Made by a program: the position numbers and the translations under genes | In this document: positions 1 to 6,665 of the stretch, piece by piece | How positions within the stretch are numbered: position 1 is the stretch's first letter | Layout of the letters: each line of letters opens with the position of its first letter | Source: JALOAT01 sp041677345 | GTDB taxonomy: Bacteria > Pseudomonadota > Gammaproteobacteria > Thiohalomonadales > Thiohalomonadaceae | DNA: 15,793 nucleotides | NCBI GenBank assembly: GCA_041677345.1 | Contig: JBAYQE010000059.1 | Span: 1-15,793, forward strand | Direction of reading: 5' to 3' | Notes under the pieces: model-generated | Told to the model about the DNA's origin: nothing | The model's database searches: none | The model's input: the letters and a program-made list of their open reading frames with translations, nothing else

Positions 1-60
1 GAAAGTGCCGCCTCACCTGCTCAACATTCCGCCAGGTGAACCTCTCAGCCACCATGCATC

Positions 61-228
61 CTCACATGATGTATACAAATGCTCACATTCCGACTTAACA
101 AGAAACCACACAAGTGCGAGCGCACGACATTCACATAGCGATCATGCTTTCTCACATTCTGGATGTGCGCTCTGGAGCGCGTATTCACCTGTATCACTCA
201 CCATCAAGTAACTATTGCTCACACTTCG
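61..228 (+). promoter_or_regulatory. Array of three paired CTCAC boxes upstream of peptide A
   Basis: Six copies of a CTCAC(A/C)-type box lie on the + strand, starting at 61, 82, 130 (TTCAC variant), 151, 197 and 218. They form three pairs, each exactly 21 bases start to start (61/82, 130/151, 197/218), with pairs 69 and 67 bases apart. The best copies read CTCACATTC. Nine-base repeats with a 12-base gap put both half-sites on the same DNA face two helical turns apart, the layout known for LytTR-type response regulators. The binding protein is not identified. The same architecture recurs before peptide B (5965-6138). Weaker look-alikes at 12 and 20 have no 21-base partner. Positions 1-60 and 229-248 hold nothing else I can name. 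Confidence 0.75.
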
Positions 229-248
229 CGGAATGATGAATAGTCCAA

Positions 249-277
249 TTGACACTCTTATACGATTCAGTTAGTTT
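249..277 (+). promoter_or_regulatory. Candidate sigma70 promoter of peptide A
   Basis: A perfect -35 hexamer TTGACA (249-254) begins 31 bases after the start of the last CTCAC box. The -10 is poor: TAGTTT at 272-277 with 17-base spacing is the best placed, while TATACG (259-264) is too close. A strong -35, weak -10 and upstream repeats fit an activator-dependent promoter. Peptide B has the same perfect TTGACA at a similar distance (27 bases) from its last box. Confidence 0.5.
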
Positions 278-358
278 CGTTCGCGTGTTTCACTCAGTAC
301 GCTGGGCGAGGCACAGAGAGTACTTTGTTAAACAATCTTAATGAGGAGCACAAACGTG

Positions 359-481
359 ATGGACTTAATTAGCGGCCTGCTGCAAACGATCATCGATCTG
401 TTGTCGGCTCTGCTGAACCCGATCATCAACCTCCTTAACGCCCTGCTCGGTGGTCTGCTCGGCGGTGGCCTGCTCGGCTAA
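359..481 (+). CDS. Peptide A: 40-residue hydrophobic amphipathic peptide without leader
   Basis: This gene encodes 40 residues beginning MDLISGLLQTIIDLL and ending in a Gly/Leu tail (residues 31-40 contain only G and L). I recognise no named family. The ATG at 359 follows GAGGAG (343-348) by 10 bases; GTG at 356 and ATG at 341 are in frame, but the second has no ribosome site. Polar residues D2, S5, Q9, D13, S16, N20, N24 and N27 recur every 3-4 positions, giving one polar stripe on an otherwise Leu/Ile helix. There are no Lys, Arg, Cys or aromatic residues, and net side-chain charge is -2. There is no double-glycine leader and no signal peptide, so if exported it would be leaderless. Its own box-array promoter and terminator make it a monocistronic unit converging on the exporter operon. 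Alternatives are a type I toxin-like membrane peptide or a secreted phenol-soluble-modulin-like peptide. Translation is well supported; function is unknown. Confidence 0.8.
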   Translation: MDLISGLLQTIIDLLSALLNPIINLLNALLGGLLGGGLLG

Positions 482-512
482 TTAGCCGAACAGCTCCATA
501 AGTAGTGCATTG

Positions 513-551
513 AACCGCTGTGCCCCTTCAAGGGGCACAGCGGTTTTTTTT
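513..551 (+). terminator. Rho-independent terminator of peptide A
   Basis: An uninterrupted stem of about 15 pairs (513-527 with 531-545) around a TCA loop is followed by eight T residues (544-551). Read on the minus strand the hairpin lacks a T-run, so it serves peptide A rather than the converging exporter operon, which ends at 599. Confidence 0.93.
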
Positions 552-598
552 GGGCGGGGTGTGGTTTTTTGCGCGCAGTGGCGCAGAGAGTAATCGGC

Positions 599-1123
599 TC
601 AGGGATTCACCAGACCGAGCCGTGCGGCGGCCGCGGCAAATACCAGGGCTGCCATGACAAACAAGGAAAGGCTTACCAACGCGCGGTTTCTGACAGCGCC
701 GTACAGGTCCTGAAGGATGAGAAAAATCAGAAAAAAGAAGTAACCCATCGCAACCACTGAGACGTAGGGGATGGGAACGAAGATGGCGGTGACCATCGCG
801 TAGTTGAGTGCGGTATTGGTGCGCAGCCATGGCACCGGGGTCTGTAACAGCCAAGTAGCAAACAGGTGAAGCACGGCCGTGTAGAAAAGCGCTAACAAGG
901 GCAGGTGGATCAGTGCCAGCGCTCCCAGGGCCAAGTCCTGTTGAATCAGGGTCTCCAGTACTGCATTACACACCACGGCTGCCGCCAAGAGATGAAGCGA
1001 AAGTCGCCACTGTGCACGATCGTCATCGATACTGAGCAAAAGGGTCCGCGGTGCACTGAACAGCACCTTCACCACATCGATGTACGGAGCCAGGGTTTGG
1101 CTCATTACCTGCACCTTACTCAT
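599..1123 (-). CDS. Yip1-family-like integral membrane protein, last gene of exporter operon
   Basis: This 174-residue protein is almost entirely hydrophobic, with about five membrane segments (roughly residues 41-58, 64-93, 105-120, 121-138 and 148-168). Length and topology resemble bacterial YIP1/YIPF-domain inner-membrane proteins, whose function is poorly known; this is a fold-level resemblance, not a firm assignment. The frame is open further upstream, but ATG at 1123 is chosen because GGAGG lies 9 bases before it and it overlaps the stop of the permease gene by 8 bases, showing translational coupling. As the fifth gene after a complete TolC/MacA/ATPase/permease set it is an unusual addition; it could be an accessory subunit, an immunity protein against the hydrophobic peptides, or a lipid/membrane-organising protein. 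These roles are inference from position only. Confidence 0.75.
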   Translation of the reverse strand: MSKVQVMSQTLAPYIDVVKVLFSAPRTLLLSIDDDRAQWRLSLHLLAAAVVCNAVLETLIQQDLALGALALIHLPLLALFYTAVLHLFATWLLQTPVPWLRTNTALNYAMVTAIFVPIPYVSVVAMGYFFFLIFLILQDLYGAVRNRALVSLSLFVMAALVFAAAAARLGLVNP

Positions 1124-2348
1124 ACCGCAATGCCTCCATGGGCGTAAGCCGTGCCGCTTTTCGCGCCGGATAAAAACCGAAAAACACTCCGATCGCTCCC
1201 GAGGCAACCAGTACGGCTGCGACGGCCGCAAAATTGATCACCGCACGCCATGGCAGGAGCCCATTCAGTATGACGATGCTGAACCCCGCCAGGACGATGC
1301 CGACGACACCACCGATTACCGTCAATGTGCCGGCCTCCATCAGAAACTGTGTCTCGATGTCCTGCTGTGTCGCCCCGACCGCGCGGCGAATGCCGATTTC
1401 GCTGATCCGTTCACTGACCGACGCGAGCATCACATTCATCACGCCGATGCCGCCGACCACCAGGGACACGGCGGCAATACTCACCAGGAAAGCGGTCATT
1501 CCGTTGACCAGGTTGTCGGCCACGGCAACCAGTTGCCCGAGGTCCATGACCGTGTACGGCAGGCCGTTCCGCGACAAGGCGGTATGCAGGGACAGCAGCA
1601 CCAGTTCCGTCTGGCTACGTACGCGGTCCTTGTCCTCCGACGAACGGGGCTTGAGGTAGATCATCTGTACGTGACGAGCACCCGCGATGCGGTGCTGCAT
1701 GGTAGACAGCGGGACAATGATCTCGCTGTCCCGGCCCTGACCGAGCCCGCCATCTCCCTTGCTGCGCAGGACACCAACCACATACAAGGTTGTATTGCGG
1801 AAGCGTATGCTTTCGCCCAACGGGTTGCGGTTTCCAAAGAGGTGTCGCGCGATCTCTCCGCCGAGCACGGCTACGCTACCCTGGGCCTGCTCGTCTGCCG
1901 CCGTCAGCAGACGGCCAATGGCCGGTTTGGCGTCGCGTATCGCGAAGTATTCCGGCGTGGCGCCGACCAGGTTCGGGGCAGTGCGCTGGTCGCGATAATT
2001 GACTTCACCCCGCTGTTGATACACCGGCGCAACCAGGGCGATCTCCGGCACCTGATCCCGGAGGGCCTGCGCGTCGGCGGTCGTGAGGCTTTCCTGTACC
2101 GCCCGGTTGAAGAACGTACTGGTATCGGCAGCATTTCCCGGAGTGACGATCAGCAGGTCACTGCCCAGTTGGCCCACCTGGCCCTGCACATACACCCGTG
2201 CGCCGAGCCCGACAGACAGCAGGGTAACCAATGCCCATATGCCAACGCTGATGCCCAGGATGGTCAGTGCTGAACGAAGCTTGTGTTCGCGCAGCAGAAG
2301 GCCCACGTCCTGGAGCGTTAGTAACAACCTTTGTGACTGGGCAATCAT
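1116..2348 (-). CDS. MacB-type ABC transporter permease (FtsX domain)
   Basis: This 410-residue inner-membrane permease of the MacB/FtsX type has a first membrane helix at about residues 25-47, a large periplasmic domain (about 48-285) with the MacB_PCD pattern, then three helices including GGIGVMNVML and the family-typical ending YPARKAARLTPMEALRYE. In E. coli MacB the ATPase and permease are one chain of about 650 residues; here they are two genes totalling 658 residues, as in many MacB-like exporters. MacB pumps work as mechanotransmitters that push periplasmic substrates through MacA and TolC, and known substrates include peptides, lipopeptides and macrolides. The start ATG overlaps the ATPase stop in an ATGA (2345-2348). 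The substrate is not evident from sequence; the flanking peptide genes are the natural candidates. Confidence 0.93.
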   Translation of the reverse strand: MIAQSQRLLLTLQDVGLLLREHKLRSALTILGISVGIWALVTLLSVGLGARVYVQGQVGQLGSDLLIVTPGNAADTSTFFNRAVQESLTTADAQALRDQVPEIALVAPVYQQRGEVNYRDQRTAPNLVGATPEYFAIRDAKPAIGRLLTAADEQAQGSVAVLGGEIARHLFGNRNPLGESIRFRNTTLYVVGVLRSKGDGGLGQGRDSEIIVPLSTMQHRIAGARHVQMIYLKPRSSEDKDRVRSQTELVLLSLHTALSRNGLPYTVMDLGQLVAVADNLVNGMTAFLVSIAAVSLVVGGIGVMNVMLASVSERISEIGIRRAVGATQQDIETQFLMEAGTLTVIGGVVGIVLAGFSIVILNGLLPWRAVINFAAVAAVLVASGAIGVFFGFYPARKAARLTPMEALRYE

Positions 2349-3091
2349 AATGAGGCTGCACGTTCGGTGGTCGCTGGGGGGAAGGTGTCCTTGGCCTTGC
2401 GCTCCAGGCGTCCATCTATCAGTTGGAAACAGCGGTCGGTCCGCTGCGCCAACTGCATGTCATGGGTAACCAGGACCACCGCGACGTTGGATTCTCTGCG
2501 TAAGTGGTCGATCAGTTCGATGATCTCGGCCCCCGTTACCGGGTCGAGATTTCCGGTTGGTTCATCGAGCAGCAGGATCTTCGGCTGATTTACCAGGGCC
2601 CGGGCAATGGCCACGCGTTGTTGCTGTCCGCCGGAGAGTTGGCTGGGACGGTGTTCGGCCCGATCGTCCAGGCCGACCAACCGAAGGCATTCCAAGGCAC
2701 GCACCCGCCTCTCGGTGCGGCTCAGGGAGGGACTGTAGTCGAGCGGCAGTTCGACATTGCGTACGGCCGTCATTCGTTCCAGCAAATACCACCTCTGAAA
2801 CACGAAGCCGAGTGTGCGGCTGCGGAAACCCGAGAGCGCTGCGTCGGGGAGTGCGCTGACGTCTTCCCCGTCGATGAAGACCTGCCCCGAACTGGGGCGC
2901 TCCAGGCAGCCAAGGATATGCAGCATGGTGGACTTGCCCGAACCGGAAGGCCCGATGATGGAGACGTAGTCACCCGGGATGATGGCGAAGTCTGCATGTT
3001 TCAGCGGCTCTATCTCCTGGCCGCCGACCTGATAGCGCTTGGCGACCTGCCGCAACTGCAGAAGCGGGCTGATATCGGTGTGGCGGCTCAT
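2345..3091 (-). CDS. MacB/LolD-type ABC transporter ATP-binding protein
   Basis: This 248-residue nucleotide-binding subunit energises the permease encoded next to it. All ATPase motifs are present: Walker A GPSGSGKST (47-55), Q-loop glutamine Q99, signature LSGGQQQR (152-159), Walker B with D176 and catalytic E177, the D-loop NLD (181-183) and switch histidine H210. The pattern LDEPTGNLD and the overall length are typical of the LolD/MacB/FtsE group. An upstream in-frame start exists at 3127, but ATG 3091 is preferred because it forms a 4-base ATGA overlap with the stop of the adaptor gene. A 30-residue C-terminal tail after the H-loop region is rich in charged residues. Together with the permease it makes a split MacB. 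Confidence 0.95.
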   Translation of the reverse strand: MSRHTDISPLLQLRQVAKRYQVGGQEIEPLKHADFAIIPGDYVSIIGPSGSGKSTMLHILGCLERPSSGQVFIDGEDVSALPDAALSGFRSRTLGFVFQRWYLLERMTAVRNVELPLDYSPSLSRTERRVRALECLRLVGLDDRAEHRPSQLSGGQQQRVAIARALVNQPKILLLDEPTGNLDPVTGAEIIELIDHLRRESNVAVVLVTHDMQLAQRTDRCFQLIDGRLERKAKDTFPPATTERAASL

Positions 3092-4305
3092 CGTCCGAGG
3101 ATGACCTTGGCTTTGGCCACCGCCCATTCACTCAGCACCTGCACGTGTTCCGCGTCCTGGATCCCCAACTTGATGCCCATCGGTCGCATGCCGCGCCGCC
3201 CATCCGTGGTCCAGACGAGCGTGTCGCCGCGCTGGCGAATTTCGTCGATCTCGTTCTTCCAGGTCTCCATGAGCTCGTCATCGGGATTGAACAGGAGGGC
3301 CCTGATCGGGATCATTCGGTCGACATGCTGCTGTTCGGCGTAGGTGTGCACCTGCGTCGTCATCCGCGGCAGAAGCTTGTGCCCCGGATTCTCCGCATGC
3401 ACCACCACGTTGTAGTAGGTGACCCCGCCGAGGTCTTCGCCACCCGGGCGGACCGCGGTCACACTGCCCTGGAATTCTTCACCCGGAAAGGCCTCGGTGG
3501 TGAAGGTCGCCCGCTGCCCAACCCGCACCTTGCCGATATCCGATTCGGTCACTGCCACGTGCAGTTCGAGGTCATCGAGGCTGGGGGCCAACTCGAAAAT
3601 TGGTTTGGCCGAGCCACGCGAAACCAGGACGCCAGGATCGATGTTGCTCGCCAGCACCAGGCCGTCGATGGGGCTGCGTATCACGCAGCGCTCGACGTCC
3701 TGCTGTGCCTGTTGGAACCGGGCCTCCGCCTGCTGCACCCGGGCCGTCATGCTCTCCAACTGCGCCTCCAGCTCCTGCATGGCGGTGTCGGCGTGTTCGA
3801 GCTCCTGGCGCGGGATGAGATCCGCCTTGTACAGCCGCTGGGCCCGTGCCTGCTCCTGCTTCGCATTGGCCACGCGCGCGTGCAAACCTGCCAGCTCGGA
3901 ACGTATCGCATTCAACTGCAGTTCGGCTTCCTGGGCTGCAATCCGATAGTCCTGGTCATCGATGATTGCCAGCACGTCGCCTTCCTTGACCGGCACTTCA
4001 TAATCGGCTTCGACTGACTTGACCAGCCCGTTGACCTGGGAGAACACGGGTAGCTGACCCTTGGCCTTCACGTGACCGGTCGAGCGAACGACCTGTTTGA
4101 TCATCCCGGACTCGGGCAAGGCCACCTTGTAACCGTCGAGCCGTCCCCCACCGGTTCCACCAAGCAAGACCAATGACACCAGCAACACCGAGAATGTCAC
4201 TGTGGCCCTGGCGCGGAACGACAGATCATACGATTGTTGAACCACGCGGGCGACGATTGAAGCAGCCCTTTCCAGCGACGTGTGCATGCGATTAGCCGTC
4301 CCCAT
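3088..4305 (-). CDS. MacA/HlyD-family periplasmic adaptor (membrane fusion protein)
   Basis: This 405-residue adaptor would bridge the inner-membrane ABC pump and the TolC-type channel. It has a cytoplasmic N-terminal stretch of about 30 residues, one membrane anchor (about 33-50, TVTFSVLLVSLVLLGG), a split lipoyl/biotinyl-like domain (GMIKQVVRSTGHV and VIRSPIDGLVLA), an alpha-helical hairpin rich in Gln, Glu and Ala between them (about 100-205), then beta-barrel and membrane-proximal domains. The motif RSPIDGLV is characteristic of the family. The N-terminus is longer than in MacA (about 370 residues). The gene starts 3 bases after the tolC-like stop and overlaps the ATPase gene by 4 bases, so all are co-translated. 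I cannot tell from sequence whether it is specific for peptides. Confidence 0.93.
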   Translation of the reverse strand: MGTANRMHTSLERAASIVARVVQQSYDLSFRARATVTFSVLLVSLVLLGGTGGGRLDGYKVALPESGMIKQVVRSTGHVKAKGQLPVFSQVNGLVKSVEADYEVPVKEGDVLAIIDDQDYRIAAQEAELQLNAIRSELAGLHARVANAKQEQARAQRLYKADLIPRQELEHADTAMQELEAQLESMTARVQQAEARFQQAQQDVERCVIRSPIDGLVLASNIDPGVLVSRGSAKPIFELAPSLDDLELHVAVTESDIGKVRVGQRATFTTEAFPGEEFQGSVTAVRPGGEDLGGVTYYNVVVHAENPGHKLLPRMTTQVHTYAEQQHVDRMIPIRALLFNPDDELMETWKNEIDEIRQRGDTLVWTTDGRRGMRPMGIKLGIQDAEHVQVLSEWAVAKAKVILGR

Positions 4306-4308
4306 GGA

Positions 4309-5733
4309 TCACTTATGCACGACGTTTGCTATGGAACCCAGGGCCCAGTACAGCTTGGCTATCGCATTCTGCAGGTTGTATTCGGCCATTACACCTTGAG
4401 CTTTCGCATTGCGGTAGTTGGTATCTGCCGTGGAAAGGTCGTAGATCATGCGGATACCCTCCTTGTAACCTTTGCGGGCGAGCTTGAGGTCCAGTTCGCT
4501 GGCTTTGATGACCTTCGCGGTAACCTGCAACTGTTCCTTGGCCTCCAGAAAACGTTGATAGGCGTCCCGGACGTCGGTTGCCACGCCCAATGTCGCATCG
4601 CGAAGCCGATCCTGCTCTTGAACAAGCCGGGCTTTCGCTTCACCGACGCGGTTACGTCGCAGGGCGCCATCGTAGATTTGCCAGGACATTTGCACGCCGA
4701 CGGTGTAGTTGGGGGAACTGTCGACATCTTCATACTGCTGCACGTTGTAATTCCCGAACAGGTTCAGCACCGGGAAGTACTCCGCTCGTTCTTTGGCCAC
4801 GGTGGCAGAACTCACTGCAATTATCCGCTGCTGGGCAGCGAGTTCCGGACGCAGTTCGAGGGCATGTTCAATCAGTTCCTGAACCCCTTTGTCCAGCCCC
4901 GACGGCTCCTTCAGCCGGCTCGTCTTGGCCAATCGCAACGGCTCACCATCGGGTGACAGTCCGACGGCACGGCGCAGGGCGAGCTGTGACAGGCCGACTT
5001 CGTTCTTGGCCTGGACCAAGGAGAGCTCGGCGCGAGCGAGGTCGGCCTCGGCGCGGGCGATGTCGCTGGCCGTTCCGCGCCCGGCAGCGTGCAAGGTCTT
5101 GGAAATGCGGAGCGCTTCCTGCTGCCGTTTCAGACTCTGTCGTTCGACCTCTGCCAGTTCCTGGGCGCGCAGTGCGCCGAAATAGGCCGCCGACACGGCC
5201 AGGATCGTCTCGTTGATGCTCTTGGCGAGAGAGGCCTGGGCCGAACCGAGGTTCTCCTCGCCAATCTTGACGGTGCTGGCACGCCTTCCAAAGTCGTAGA
5301 GGAGGTATTCCGCACTGAGTGAGACGAAGGTGCGGCGAAACCCGGACATATCCTCTTCGGGATTGACCACCGGCACTTGCGTGCCGCCAAAGTCCAGAAA
5401 GGGCAGGGTTTCCCTGGGAGAGTTGGCATTGAGCGTGGCCTGCTCGAGTCGGGTGTCGAGAGACAGACGCGGATAGTAACTGGCGCGACTCTGCTCCAAC
5501 CGGAAACCTGCGGCGTCCGAGGTGGCCCGTGCCACCCCCAGCTGCGGATTTTCCTCAAGTGCACGCTGGATCAGGTGTTCGAGTGTGAGAGGCGTCTCCT
5601 GTGCAGCTCCCAGAAGGGGAACGGAGACCAGTACCACACCCAAAGCCATTGAAAACACACGTGAACGTCGGGGCCGAAGCAAATTAGTCAACTTCTTGCG
5701 CCGATGCGTATCCGGCGCCATCGAGTCATTCAT
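4309..5733 (-). CDS. TolC-family outer-membrane efflux channel
   Basis: This 474-residue outer-membrane factor is the first gene of the exporter operon. It has a basic N-region (RRKK, RPRRSR), a hydrophobic core (about 29-43) and a probable signal-peptidase I site after LLGA, followed by two outer-membrane-efflux repeats with the usual long helices rich in Ala, Glu, Gln and Arg (for example LAAQQRIIAVSSATVAKERAEY). Length matches the family (430-490). The first ATG (5733) is taken as start; the ribosome site is weak, and M5 (5721) is an alternative that keeps the signal peptide. A channel gene dedicated to the operon suggests the pump does not rely on housekeeping TolC. Confidence 0.93.
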   Translation of the reverse strand: MNDSMAPDTHRRKKLTNLLRPRRSRVFSMALGVVLVSVPLLGAAQETPLTLEHLIQRALEENPQLGVARATSDAAGFRLEQSRASYYPRLSLDTRLEQATLNANSPRETLPFLDFGGTQVPVVNPEEDMSGFRRTFVSLSAEYLLYDFGRRASTVKIGEENLGSAQASLAKSINETILAVSAAYFGALRAQELAEVERQSLKRQQEALRISKTLHAAGRGTASDIARAEADLARAELSLVQAKNEVGLSQLALRRAVGLSPDGEPLRLAKTSRLKEPSGLDKGVQELIEHALELRPELAAQQRIIAVSSATVAKERAEYFPVLNLFGNYNVQQYEDVDSSPNYTVGVQMSWQIYDGALRRNRVGEAKARLVQEQDRLRDATLGVATDVRDAYQRFLEAKEQLQVTAKVIKASELDLKLARKGYKEGIRMIYDLSTADTNYRNAKAQGVMAEYNLQNAIAKLYWALGSIANVVHK

Positions 5734-5747
5734 CAGCAGACCGTATC

Positions 5748-5783
5748 ATTTTAGTAGTAATCGATCATCGGCTCCCAGCCGAT
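5748..5783 (-). promoter_or_regulatory. Candidate promoter and operator of the exporter operon
   Basis: On the minus strand a good -10 TAAAAT lies at 5753-5748. Just upstream is a perfect inverted repeat ATCGGCT-CCC-AGCCGAT (5767-5783) that covers where the -35 would be; no good -35 hexamer is present. This could be a regulator site replacing the -35, or a repressor operator. The CTCAC arrays begin about 180 bases further upstream and could act on this promoter too. Positions 5784-5964 hold no other recognisable signal. Confidence 0.4.
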
Positions 5784-5964
5784 TGACCGATAGGCCGCAA
5801 CACGAGGAGATTCCTTCGGCAAACCATCAATGGTTACCGTCCCCTGACAGCGCCCACTTTGTCTTCAATAGCAAGATCGGGATGGCAAGCGAGAATACGT
5901 AAATCGGCCGTGCCATGCAAGCGAGCCAATGGCCCTGCTGTGAGACCCAAGCGCAGGCCGGTTC

Positions 5965-6138
5965 CTCACATAAAATTCAACAACACTCACCAGCGCGCAA
6001 CACCAACTCGCAACACGGAAACGGCACGTATTCATCACTCACAACACCAAAACAAATACTCACCATTGGTTTACCTAAATGAAACAAAATAAGGAACCAC
6101 TAATTGCTCACATTGTTTGATAAAATACTCACCATTCG
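5965..6138 (+). promoter_or_regulatory. Array of paired CTCAC boxes upstream of peptide B
   Basis: Seven boxes on the + strand start at 5965, 5986, 6007 (CTCGC variant), 6038, 6059, 6107 and 6128. The steps 5965/5986, 5986/6007, 6038/6059 and 6107/6128 are each exactly 21 bases, and main pairs begin 73 and 69 bases apart. The second member of two pairs reads CTCACCATT, and the first member of the last pair CTCACATTG. Offsets 0/21/69/90 at 6038-6128 are identical to those at 61-151 before peptide A. The sequence between boxes differs between the two arrays, so box position rather than the whole region is conserved. The array lies between the divergent exporter operon and peptide B and could control both. 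Confidence 0.78.
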
Positions 6139-6154
6139 AATTGTGAGGTAATCG

Positions 6155-6184
6155 TTGACATCAGCGAAAATGCGTTGTTATCGT
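6155..6184 (+). promoter_or_regulatory. Candidate sigma70 promoter of peptide B
   Basis: A perfect TTGACA (6155-6160) is followed after 18 bases by TATCGT (6179-6184), a 4/6 match to the -10. It begins 27 bases after the start of the last CTCAC box. Transcription would start near 6190-6192. Confidence 0.5.
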
Positions 6185-6191
6185 GTCGCCG

Positions 6192-6211
6192 CGCCTCGTT
6201 AGTTCGAGGCG
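6192..6211 (+). promoter_or_regulatory. Hairpin at the predicted 5' end of the peptide B transcript
   Basis: CGCCTCG (6192-6198) and CGAGGCG (6205-6211) form a perfect 7-pair stem around a TTAGTT loop. It begins where transcription is predicted to start and ends 27 bases before the ribosome-binding site AAGAGGA (6239-6245), which stays unpaired. A 5' stabilising hairpin is the simplest reading; it could also be a protein-binding palindrome. Confidence 0.4.
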
Positions 6212-6252
6212 TAACCAAGACAAGAACATACTCAGCCCAAGAGGATTTCGTT

Positions 6253-6438
6253 ATGGTATTTCGTTCACTCGACAGCCGTGAACTGCGCGACGTTACCGGT
6301 GGCGCGACCGGAACGCTGGCTCTCGGTGCGCTCGGCACCCTGACCATCGACGCTGCCATGCCTTGGCTTGGCGCCATCGCCAGCACTGTAGCCTCGCTGC
6401 TGACCAGCGTGGCTGGTCTGCTGGGCTCGCTGCTCTAA
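6253..6438 (+). CDS. Peptide B: double-glycine-leader precursor peptide (bacteriocin/pheromone-like)
   Basis: This gene encodes 61 residues. The first 17, MVFRSLDSRELRDVTGG, match the double-glycine leader pattern at every key position: L at -12, E at -8, L at -7, V at -4, GG at -2/-1. C39 peptidases cut such leaders directly after GG, which would release 44 residues starting ATGTLALGALG. The predicted mature peptide has one Asp, one Trp (Trp21), no Lys, Arg or Cys, and many Gly/Ala/Leu/Ser small-residue repeats that suggest membrane-inserting helices. ATG 6253 is set by AAGAGGA seven bases upstream; the frame is open back to 6175, but that extension would bury the leader. The gene is monocistronic with its own terminator. 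Unlike classical class II bacteriocins it is not cationic, so an antibacterial role is not assured; pheromone, surface or biofilm peptide are alternatives. Confidence 0.88.
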   Translation: MVFRSLDSRELRDVTGGATGTLALGALGTLTIDAAMPWLGAIASTVASLLTSVAGLLGSLL

Positions 6439-6460
6439 GCGGTACGTGCAGATGCGTAAG

Positions 6461-6489
6461 AACGGGGCCTTCGGGCCCCGTTTTTGTTT
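6461..6489 (+). terminator. Rho-independent terminator of peptide B
   Basis: AACGGGGCC (6461-6469) pairs perfectly with GGCCCCGTT (6474-6482) around a stable TTCG tetraloop, followed by a T-rich run (TTTTTGTTT, 6481-6489). The next 180 bases up to the convergent regulator gene hold no further signal I can identify. Confidence 0.92.
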
Positions 6490-6665
6490 GGGCTTCCCGA
6501 AGGCCTTGTGTCACTGACGTTTGTTCGGCCTGAAGCTTGCCCGACACCTCAGGCCGCGCGCGATTCCGGCGCCGGAACATGGTGAACGCGGCGATCAGGC
6601 GGTGTGGGCCGGCCCAGGTCGTGTGGCTGTCCAGGCAGCGGAGGCCGGACCCTGGCCGATGAGCG

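Noticed and set aside
5..211. 68-codon frame at the left edge
   Set aside because: It runs through the CTCAC box array, is rich in His and Ser because of the repeats, and has no ribosome site.
359..481. Peptide A as another double-glycine precursor
   Set aside because: GG pairs occur near the C-terminus (residues 31-32 onwards), but the upstream residues lack the E at -8 and hydrophilic leader pattern; cleavage would leave only a few residues.
1080..2273. Long open frame of 397 codons on the + strand
   Set aside because: It is antisense to the MacB-type permease, which has clear family motifs; the + translation is low-complexity in Asp, His, Gln and Arg, typical of a shadow frame in GC-rich DNA.
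2504..3343. Open + frame opposite the ATPase gene
   Set aside because: The minus strand has all ABC ATPase motifs; the + frame has no recognisable domain or ribosome site.
61..6138. CTCAC repeats as a CRISPR array
   Set aside because: Repeats are only about 9 bases, occur in pairs with fixed 12-base gaps rather than 30-base spacers, and no cas genes are present.
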